From Marinobacter bohaiensis (GTDB lineage: Bacteria > Pseudomonadota > Gammaproteobacteria > Pseudomonadales > Oleiphilaceae): 64,000 nt of DNA. Shown here piece after piece: positions 35,014 through 43,100 of the stretch; position 1 is the stretch's first letter; each line of letters starts with the position of its first letter. Position numbers and translations under genes: made by a program. Below the pieces are notes generated by a model. It was not told where the DNA came from. It ran no database searches and worked only from the letters and a program-made list of their open reading frames with translations. The stretch lies in the NCBI RefSeq assembly GCF_003258515.1, contig NZ_QGEH01000001.1, forward strand, positions 1,922,001-1,986,000, written 5' to 3'.

Positions 35014-36378
35014 ATGGATACAAGTATACAGAGAGAAGCGATCAGCGCGGAAGCGGTGGATAAAACAACGCGCCTACCTTATCGGCTATTTTTGCTTTAC
35101 TTGGTCAGTTTTTTCTTGCATTTACCTGCCCGAATACCGTTGCTGGGAATCATTCGATTTGATTTTTTGCTAGTCGGAGTGATTTCGTATTTGATTTTTG
35201 GCGCGAAGGTCACGCGAGGGTCTCGCTTGGATGATGCTTCTAAGTATCTTCTTGCGATCCTAATATACGCAATCGTCACTTTGCCGCTGGTGGAATGGCC
35301 TGGATCCGTTATTAATAACGGTTTGATTGCCTTTGTAAAAGGATCAATTTTTTATTTTTTTACGGTGAACTTAGTTGTCAATCAGAGGCGGCTGATGTGG
35401 GTGGTCGGTATTTTTGTTGGCTGTAATCTGATTCGAATTCTTGAGCCGCTCGCACTCAATGTCACAACTGGCTACTTGGGATCAGCGACATATTTAGGAG
35501 ACGGGGATTTTGCCGGTCGTCTGGCCGGCGCACCGTCAGACACAGTCAACCCAAACGGCCTCGCTTTCATCATCGCGACGGTCTTACCGTTTCTGCATTA
35601 CGTCGTCGCTCCAATCAGCCGAAAGATGTTCGCGTTATACGTTCTTCTTTTTCCGGTTCTCTTGTACACCATGGGGCTTACGTTATCCCGCTCAGGGGTG
35701 CTGGCCATTGCTATTATTGCCTTTGGCGTTTTTCTGAAAAGTAAGAGGAAGGCGTTGCTGGCGATGATAGGGATTGCCGGTTTAACGGTGATTTTTCTGA
35801 ACCTGAATGACATCCAACGTGACCGCTACCTGTCGCTCGTCAGCCACGACACTCGCCAATCGGCCTCCGCTGAAGGGCGAATCGAGGGCTGGGTGAGCGA
35901 CTTCAAAGTCGCCATGAACCGCCCGATCATCGGGCACGGCCTGGGCACGTCCCGGGAGGCCAACTGGAACGTGGCCGGTAAGGATCAGATTTCCCATATC
36001 CTCTGGGCGGAAATCTGGCAGGAGATTGGCCTGATTGGTCTTATCCTGTTCATTCTCTACCTGCAGGCCATGATCCGGAACTTCCTCAAGGCCGGGCGGC
36101 TGATACGGACGATTTCCAAGGACGATTTCCTGTTCCGGGCGAACGAGGCCATGCAGGTCTGGCTGTTGATGAACCTGCTGTTCAGCCTCGCCAGCTATGG
36201 CCTGAAGAGCTATGAGTGGTACTTCTTCGGCGGGTTGTCGGTGGTGTTGCTGAATATGGTGAACCGGAAACTGGAGGAGAAGTCTGAAAGCAAGTCTTTG
36301 GTTCCTGTGTCCGGGAACACGATTGCCGATAAATATCCGCTGGCAGGCCGGGTGAACGAGTACCACCCCCGTCGCTAA
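35014..36378 (+). CDS. O-antigen ligase/Wzy-type polymerase, composite base composition
   Basis: 454 residues with about ten to twelve hydrophobic helices and a large periplasmic loop containing SAEGRIEGWVSDF and IIGHGLGTSREAN, the Wzy_C/O-antigen ligase signature with its conserved Arg and His. It would polymerise lipid-linked repeats or transfer glycan to an acceptor. The first third is AT-rich (23 G+C of 60 at 35341-35400) and the last third GC-rich (36 of 60 at 35941-36000), with the change between about 35.45 and 35.85 kb. This suggests recombination inside the gene. The frame is intact. Confidence 0.85.
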   Translation: MDTSIQREAISAEAVDKTTRLPYRLFLLYLVSFFLHLPARIPLLGIIRFDFLLVGVISYLIFGAKVTRGSRLDDASKYLLAILIYAIVTLPLVEWPGSVINNGLIAFVKGSIFYFFTVNLVVNQRRLMWVVGIFVGCNLIRILEPLALNVTTGYLGSATYLGDGDFAGRLAGAPSDTVNPNGLAFIIATVLPFLHYVVAPISRKMFALYVLLFPVLLYTMGLTLSRSGVLAIAIIAFGVFLKSKRKALLAMIGIAGLTVIFLNLNDIQRDRYLSLVSHDTRQSASAEGRIEGWVSDFKVAMNRPIIGHGLGTSREANWNVAGKDQISHILWAEIWQEIGLIGLILFILYLQAMIRNFLKAGRLIRTISKDDFLFRANEAMQVWLLMNLLFSLASYGLKSYEWYFFGGLSVVLLNMVNRKLEEKSESKSLVPVSGNTIADKYPLAGRVNEYHPRR

Positions 36379-36386
36379 CGCGTTGC

Positions 36387-36428
36387 GGCCGTCCTGCTGC
36401 GGGAATGACTCATCCGGTCAGGACGGCC
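36387..36428. terminator. inverted repeat between convergent genes
   Basis: GGCCGTCCTG (36387-36396) and CAGGACGGCC (36419-36428), perfect 10-base arms with a 22-base loop. The right arm lies within the last codons of the minus-strand glycosyltransferase. No T-run on either side; possibly a two-way transcription block. Confidence 0.35.
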
Positions 36429-37389
36429 ATTCCACCTTGCGTAATCCGAGGGCGGTGAGGCAAAGCTTTGTTCCCTGAAACACGTCGTGCTTGAGTTCGC
36501 GGCGACTGGTTGGCGGTAGAGTCTGTGAAAACAGGCCGAACGCTTCTCGCAGTTTCCCTTTGCGAATCAGCAGGGTCTGGAATTCCCGCTTCATATGACG
36601 TACCAGATCCGCAAGGGTGTCCTGAAGTTCCGGGGTGGTTTCCAGATGCACCAGGCTCGCCCGGCTGCGGATGAAGTTGAACATCATCCGCTCCGGATCC
36701 CCGCTCATGTTCAGGTCGTGCAGTCTTCTCTCGAATCCGACGTCCGGCACGACGACCAGAGGACCTTTCAGCGCAACCCGGTAGATCAGATGGAAATCCT
36801 CGCAAGCTCTTAGAGACACGTCGAAACCCTGTTCGGCGTCCACCACGGAGCGGCGGAACAGGGGCGATGAGGCGATCGTGAAGTTTTCGTCGATCAGGAT
36901 TCGGCGGCATTCGGTGGACGGGAGTGTGATGGCCTGCTGGCCCGAGTCGGCCAGTCGCGCGGTGATCGTTGGGCAGGTGGCGAAATGGTCCACCGACGTC
37001 TCGGTATCGGTGAAATTCCGGTAGTTGCTGATGACCGCAACAGCGTCGGGGTGGTCCTGGAACTGGCGGACCTGTTGCGCGATTTTCTCCGGAAGCATGA
37101 TGTCGTCCGCGTCGAAGAAGGTAACGAACTCTCCCTGCGCGTGCTTCAGGCCATTATTGCGTGGCGCGGCACAGCTCCCGCTATTGGGCTGATGGATATA
37201 GCGAACGCGTGGCGCATGGGCCTGGACGAGCTCCGCCGTGCTGTCGGTGGATCCGTCATCGACGACGATGATCTCAATATTGGCGTAAGTCTGAGCCTCT
37301 ATGCTCCGCAGGGTGTCATCGAGATACTGTTCCGCGTTGAAGGCGGGAATGATGACCGTAACCAGCGGTTGTTCCGTGGAGCGTGCCAT
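36418..37389 (-). CDS. glycosyltransferase family 2
   Basis: 323 residues. The GT-A core begins VTVIIPAFNAEQYLDDTLRSI, followed by IIVVDDGSTDSTAEL and VTFFDADDIMLPEK (DAD). There are no membrane helices. The C terminus is helical (REAFGLFSQTLPP). It has normal high GC and lies just right of the AT-rich segment, on the opposite strand. It belongs to a minus-strand group with the flippase and another GT2. Confidence 0.9.
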   Translation of the reverse strand: MARSTEQPLVTVIIPAFNAEQYLDDTLRSIEAQTYANIEIIVVDDGSTDSTAELVQAHAPRVRYIHQPNSGSCAAPRNNGLKHAQGEFVTFFDADDIMLPEKIAQQVRQFQDHPDAVAVISNYRNFTDTETSVDHFATCPTITARLADSGQQAITLPSTECRRILIDENFTIASSPLFRRSVVDAEQGFDVSLRACEDFHLIYRVALKGPLVVVPDVGFERRLHDLNMSGDPERMMFNFIRSRASLVHLETTPELQDTLADLVRHMKREFQTLLIRKGKLREAFGLFSQTLPPTSRRELKHDVFQGTKLCLTALGLRKVEWPS

Positions 37390-37462
37390 TCCAGGAGTCC
37401 ATCCAATCTAGCGTTTTAGTGTTGACCCTTCTTTCTCAGGCCCGAATCCGCAGCGGACCGGT

Positions 37463-38983
37463 CTACAAAAGGGCTTTAAGGCGCTGCTGTGGGATCAGTT
37501 GTCTCAGTATATCTTTCTCTTCCCTCGAAAAGCTGAGCTTGACGCCGATCAGCGTGGTGGCAAAGGCGACGGCTGCCGCGTAGCTGAAGATGGTGAGGTA
37601 GCTGGTCAGATCGCCGGCCTGGCCCACGAGATAATAGGCGACGGCCAGTGTCGGCAGCATGACGGCGATCGGGCGCGCCAGGCTCGCATAGTACTCGGAT
37701 GCCGGCATCCCAAGGACGCGACAGGCGAGGGCGGGAAGGAAGACGATCCGCAAGACGAGCAGGGGAATCATGGTGCCAAAGGCCACGCCCATCAGGCCGT
37801 AGAATTGAACCAGGATCACGCTCAGGATCAGGTTGCAGCCCACCTCGATGAGATCCAGCTTGGCGATGACCCGATGCCGGTTCATGGCGTACATGGCGGA
37901 GTTCAGGGGATGGTTGGCAAAGCCGATCATGCGCCCGACCAACAAGACGACCATAACCCAGTAGGCGATCTGGTAATCCGGCCCCATCCAGCGGGCGATG
38001 AAGGCCTGGCCGAAGATCACCAGTCCGCCGCCGGCCACCATCGCCAGCACCAGGTTGATGCGGGTGACGAACAGCATCTTTCTGTTCATTTCCGCCTGCT
38101 CGCCTTTGGCGTGATACCCGGTAAACACCGGCACGAACATATTGGTGGCCTGGCTCAGGAACTGCGCCAGGTAATCCACCAGGCGCACGCCGATGGCATA
38201 GGGCGTGACACTGGCGGCGGAGAGGAAGCCGGCGATGACGAAGTTGTCGACATTATTGCGGAGCTGGTAGGCAATGGCGATGACGAAGGACCAGGCGCTG
38301 TACTGAAACAATTCCTTGCCCATGGTCCGGGTAATGAATCGACGCCGGAACCGGAGTTGCGGAAAGGCGCTTTTGCAGATCAGGTAATAGAGCAAATTGG
38401 ACAGGCGCGCGGTGGCAAAGGTGATCACGGCCAGGGCCACGATGCCGTAGCCGTGGCTGATGAACCAGACGTTCAGGCCGGCGCCGATCAGGGTGGTCAC
38501 GATCCGGGCCAGCGCCACCTGATGGAAGCGCAACCGCGCGCCCGCAACGCCGGCAAGAGCGTTGAACGGGAATTCCAGCGCAACCGACACGCCGATGATC
38601 ATCACCAACAGCTGGATGATGTCCTTGTCCGCCTCCGTGTCGAAGAACCAGCGGCTGGCGAAGCCGATGGCGACACTGGCCACGGCAATGACGGCGGCGA
38701 TCACCAGATAGATGGCCAGGGCGGTGTTGACGACCCGGTTGGCTTCGTCGTGGTCGTCCAGTTTCAGGAAGCGGCTGGCGTAGCGCGTTACGGCGGTGGC
38801 CATGCCCATGTCGAACAGGTGGTAGGCCGCCGCCAGACTGCCAACGACGGTCCAGACGCCGTACCAGTGATCCCCGAGCTCGTGGATCAGGAACGGCATC
38901 ATGAAGAACGCGACGGCGATCGACACGAAGGTCTGCGATACCCGGGTAACGGAACCCTTTAGAAGCGTGGTGGCGGTGGACAC
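37463..38983 (-). CDS. Wzx-type polysaccharide flippase (MATE/MVF superfamily)
   Basis: 506 residues with about 12 to 14 hydrophobic helices, a charged N terminus, and the family pattern (LLKGSVTRVSQTFVSIAVAFFMMPF, GDHWYGVWTVVGSLAAAYHLFDMGMATAVTRY). It would flip undecaprenyl-linked repeat units to the periplasm before polymerisation. The start is GTG 38983, one base after the stop of the upstream GT2, so the two are coupled. Together with the Wzy-like gene at 35014 it indicates a Wzx/Wzy-dependent route. Confidence 0.9.
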   Translation of the reverse strand: MSTATTLLKGSVTRVSQTFVSIAVAFFMMPFLIHELGDHWYGVWTVVGSLAAAYHLFDMGMATAVTRYASRFLKLDDHDEANRVVNTALAIYLVIAAVIAVASVAIGFASRWFFDTEADKDIIQLLVMIIGVSVALEFPFNALAGVAGARLRFHQVALARIVTTLIGAGLNVWFISHGYGIVALAVITFATARLSNLLYYLICKSAFPQLRFRRRFITRTMGKELFQYSAWSFVIAIAYQLRNNVDNFVIAGFLSAASVTPYAIGVRLVDYLAQFLSQATNMFVPVFTGYHAKGEQAEMNRKMLFVTRINLVLAMVAGGGLVIFGQAFIARWMGPDYQIAYWVMVVLLVGRMIGFANHPLNSAMYAMNRHRVIAKLDLIEVGCNLILSVILVQFYGLMGVAFGTMIPLLVLRIVFLPALACRVLGMPASEYYASLARPIAVMLPTLAVAYYLVGQAGDLTSYLTIFSYAAAVAFATTLIGVKLSFSREEKDILRQLIPQQRLKALL

Positions 38984-38984
38984 G

Positions 38985-39962
38985 TCAGTAACGGTTCTGT
39001 GGCTTGATCTTCTTGAGCCAGCGAATGGCCGGGGCCGGCAGATAGCTCAATACGATGTAAAACAGGGCGTCGTTGTTGGGCTGCACGCGCCGGGCACTGC
39101 GAAAGGCTTCCCGGGCTTTCCGCAGCTGGTACTGGGAGAAGTAGGAATAGCCCATATCGTGGTAGTAGCGAGCAATCTTGCCATCCAGCACCGCAAGCGA
39201 GCGGGCGTCGTGCTGGTGAAAGCGTTTCATCTTGGTGATGGCCTTGATGATACTGGGGGCGCGATCTTCGATGCTGCGCAGTGAGATGCTGCCGGAGCGG
39301 ACGCGATACTGATGATAGATGGCCGGCAGAAAGAGCAGGTCGAACTGGCTGGCCACCGCCTGCCACATGATGAAATCGTCGGCGTTGCGGACGTCTTCAT
39401 CGAACAGGCCGACCTTGTCGAACACCTCACGCCGGATGGCAACGCCCGACGTGCCCACGTAGTTGGATCGGGCCAGCCCCTCAAGTGCGGTCCGGGCTTC
39501 GATCCGCCACACGCCGTCAGCGACTTCCGTCTTGGGCAGTTGGTGCAGGGTTTCGTAGGGCGCCAGGAAATCCGGGTTGATGACCTGGCCGGCTTCGTCG
39601 ATACAGGCAAACCCGGTGAACGCCATGCCGGCCGTTGGCGCGGCTTCGAACGCCTCGACGGTATGCTGGAGCTTGTCCGGCAGCATCAGGTCGTCCGAGT
39701 CGAAGATAAAAATCACGTCGCCCCGGGCTTCGCGAATGGCGCGATTGCGGGGAATCGACGGCCGGCCGCTGTTGGTCTGGTGGATGTAGCGAATGCGTGG
39801 GTCTTCGAACGTCCCGATCACCTCTGCCGTCCTGTCGGTCGATCCGTCGTCGACAATCAGCAGTTCGAAATCCTGGTAGCTCTGGTCGAGTATGGAGCGG
39901 AGGGTTTCGGCGATGTAGTCCTGGGAGTTGAAGGCCGGAATAATGATGGATACTGGAGGCAT
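38985..39962 (-). CDS. glycosyltransferase family 2
   Basis: 325 residues. VSIIIPAFNSQDYIAETLRSIL, LLIVDDGSTDRTAEV and VIFIFDSDDLMLPDK (DSD metal motif) define the GT-A domain, and a helical TPR-like C terminus follows (YSYFSQYQLRKAREAFRSAR). It is paralogous to the GT2 at 36418, with similar opening motifs. AGG-rich sequence precedes ATG 39962. First gene of the minus-strand trio. Confidence 0.9.
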   Translation of the reverse strand: MPPVSIIIPAFNSQDYIAETLRSILDQSYQDFELLIVDDGSTDRTAEVIGTFEDPRIRYIHQTNSGRPSIPRNRAIREARGDVIFIFDSDDLMLPDKLQHTVEAFEAAPTAGMAFTGFACIDEAGQVINPDFLAPYETLHQLPKTEVADGVWRIEARTALEGLARSNYVGTSGVAIRREVFDKVGLFDEDVRNADDFIMWQAVASQFDLLFLPAIYHQYRVRSGSISLRSIEDRAPSIIKAITKMKRFHQHDARSLAVLDGKIARYYHDMGYSYFSQYQLRKAREAFRSARRVQPNNDALFYIVLSYLPAPAIRWLKKIKPQNRY

Positions 39963-40083
39963 TGGCTTCCCTGCAGTCGATAAAGCGCGCCTTTAATTGT
40001 TGGGATTGAGTATAGACCAATGCCCCCGGCGTAAGAACCGTCTGGGCGGGGATTTTTCGGGCGGCGTGGGCTTTTGAAGGTGC

Positions 40084-40120
40084 TCCCGGCGGCGCCGTTT
40101 TGTCGACGGCGCCGCCGGGA
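40084..40120. terminator. perfect 15-base-pair hairpin after the 1510-residue gene
   Basis: TCCCGGCGGCGCCGT (40084-40098), loop TTTGTCG, ACGGCGCCGCCGGGA (40106-40120), eleven bases past the minus-strand stop at 40131. Very stable; no T-run follows on the minus strand, so it may be a Rho-assisted terminator or 3'-end protector. Confidence 0.55.
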
Positions 40121-40130
40121 AGAGGTTGGC

Positions 40131-43100
40131 CTAGAACGTCATGCCTTCGACGGATGAGGTGTAGGAGTCGCCGCTGGTGACGCCGCCGCCAATGACCAGC
40201 ACCTGACCGTTCACGGTGGCCGACGCGGCGCCGTGCTTGGGCGTCGGTACCTGGGTCAGCGGACGCCAGGTGTTGGATACCGGGTCATACTCCTCATTGT
40301 TTTCGAACACGCCGGAGGGCGATTCGGGGTTGGACTCGCCGGCCATCAGCTGCGCCTTGCCATTCAGCGTGCCGATCGCCATGGCCCGGCGGCCGGTGGG
40401 CATCGGGGTCTGCAGGCTCCAGCTTGCCGATGGGCCAGTGAGCATTTCCACGGACACCAGGGTGTTGTTGGGCACGCTGCCGTCGGCGTTGCGTTCCCGC
40501 CCGCCGAACACGTAGATCTTGCCGTCCAGCAGGGCCGACGCCGCGTTGTCGCGCCGTACGTTCATCGACGGGCCGGTCTGCCAGGTGCCGGAAGACGGGT
40601 TGTAGATGTCCACGCTGTTCAGGGACGAGCCCTGGGCGTTCATGCCGCCGATCACGTAGATGAGCCCGTTCATGGCCTGGGCCGTTGCGCCGCCGCGTGC
40701 CGTCGGCATGTCGGCCAGGGAGGTCCAGCTGTTGCTGCCCGGGTTGTAGACCGCCGCGTTGTTGACGGCGCCGGAGAACGGGGCCGTGGAGCCGCCGAAA
40801 ACGTAGATCTGGCCGCCGGATGCCACCACCGCCGGGTTCTCAACCCCTTCGCCCGGCAGGGATGCGCCGGTACTCCAGCTGTCGCTGCCCGGGTTGTAGA
40901 TGCGCAGCGTAGTGAGGTGGCCGCTGCCGTTCTTGCCGCCCACCACATAGACCTGGTCGTTGACGGAGGCCGCAGCGGCGTCCAGCACCGGAGCCGGCAA
41001 CGGGGCGAGCGTGTCCCAGCAGCCCAGGCTTTCCGGTTGCAGGACCGTGACCTTACCGCCGCCGAACTCGCCCACGAACAGCACGCCTTCCGGCGAGCGG
41101 GTCATCGGCAGTGGATCGTTGAAGCCACTGACCAGCGGCGCGCCTTCCACCGCCTGCAGGCCGTTTTCGTTCAGCAGCACGCGGTAGATGTCGTCGCCGA
41201 TGGAGTAGTTGGTGACCAGCAACTGGTTGTTCAGGAACTCGCCCACGCAGCCGCTGGCGCCGTCGTACTCAATGATGGCGTTGGAGGACTTGTGGTCACC
41301 CAGGTTGAACAGCGGTTCGGTGTAGTTGGGCAGCGGCGCAACGCCCTGGTACGAGCCGTCCTTGAACACGCACTCGTCGCGGTACGGGTTGGGGTGCCCG
41401 TAGTACATGCCTTCGACGATCCGCAACAGCAGGTCCGGTTGTTCACCCGGATTGTGGCCGCCGTTCAGGTAGCTGCCGGTGCTGCCGAACCCGAGGCAGG
41501 GCGGTTCCGGTGAGGGCGGGAAGGTGCCGGTTACGCCCAGGCCGTTGTCGGTGGCGTACATGCTGCCGTTGCTGTGGAACACGAAGTCGTAGCTGTTGCG
41601 CAGGCCGGTGGCGTAGGTTTCCACGTCACACGGTGGGGGCCCGAAAATGTTGCTGGTATTCGCGCAGGTGCCGTCGAACCCGGCGGCGAAGACATCCGCC
41701 ACGACAATGGCCGCGCTCAGGGGCTGCTCCTGCATGTCCCCGAACTCCGAGTTGGAGTTGTTCGGGGCGCCGGCGCCGGTATTGCCGCCGACCGCGATGT
41801 ACAGGCGGTTGTCATCCCCAAAGTGAATCGAGTTGATCGAATGGTTGGCCTTGGCCCGGGGCAGGCCGGTGATGATGTTGTCGACCTGGTTGAAGCCGCT
41901 GCCGGACAACCGCGTGATCATGCCCGAGTTGGGCTCGCCGTCGTCGATCGACGGGCTGGAGTGGGCCAGCCACAGATCGACATTGCCCGCGGTCGCGTTC
42001 GGCCCCACCGTGATGCCCAGGGTCAGGCGCGGACCCAGGGCGTCTTGCAGCGAGGTGATGGTTTCGGTATCGACCAGGTTGTAGTCCTCATCGAACGTCA
42101 GCGCCTGGATACTGCCGAAGAGCTGCGACACGTACAGCCGGTCGTCCGGTCCCCAGACCATGGAGGTCGGGTAGTCCAGGTCGTAGCTGTTGCGCAGGAA
42201 CTCGATGCCGGAATCCGGCGACAGGGGTGTGCCGCCCACTTCCAGCGTGAAGTCGTCGAACCGGTAGACCATCGGTGAGGACGCATAGCGATGGGTACCG
42301 AAGATGCCGGTGAAGCTGCGGGTGCCGATCTGCGGGTCAATGCCGGCCGCATCGAAGCTGAAGAACTCATCCGGCGGGGTCAGGGTGACCGCCTGGACAC
42401 TGGTGCCGCCATCAAGCTGATAGCGTAACTCCACCGTCTGCGAGTAGGGATTCACGATCATGGTGAAGGTGACATCGCGCCCGGGCAGGTTGCTCACGGT
42501 GATGTTCCTCTCGGCCACGGTCTGGCCACCCACCTCCATGAAGTAGTGGATGCGTGGTCCGGCGGGATGGGACAGGGCGACCAGCTTGATGTAGTTGTCC
42601 TGGTCGTTGCCAAACCAGAGCCCCGCCTGCTCGTAGTTACCGCTGCCGGCGGGGACGTCCAGGAGTTGCGCCGTAATGCGGGTGATCTGGTTGGGCGCTG
42701 CGAAACCAACGCCCAGGGCGTTCTCCTGGTTGTTATTGCCGGCGTACTGGATGCCGGAATTGGTGGTCAGCAAAAGCACGCCCTCGAGGATGTTCATCTC
42801 CAGCTTGCCGGGCACGTAGCCGTTGCCGGAATCGGGCTGGTCGATCCAGGTAAAGCCGGTGCCCAGTCCGTTGCTGTCCATCAGGTAGCCCTGGCTTTCG
42901 GTAAAGCTGAGCTGGTAGGGCAGTTCGACACGGACGTCGGTACAGGAGATGGGGGCACAGTTACCGCTGCTGGAGAGCGACAGAGTGACCGGGATGTCCA
43001 GGTCCGGGAATCCGGAGGCCGTGATCGTCACCGTGGCGGCGTAATTGCCCGCCGCCATACCCGAGGCATCCACGCTGACCTGGATGATCTGGGGTGTGGT

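Noticed and set aside
30000-35850. AT-rich segment as a prophage or transposon
   Set aside because: No integrase, transposase, terminal repeats, attachment site or phage gene; all genes fit polysaccharide assembly or secretion.
37499-38962. 487-residue open frame antisense to the flippase
   Set aside because: Composition is dominated by Asp/His/Gly/Gln typical of antisense frames; the minus-strand frame has clear membrane helices and Wzx signatures.
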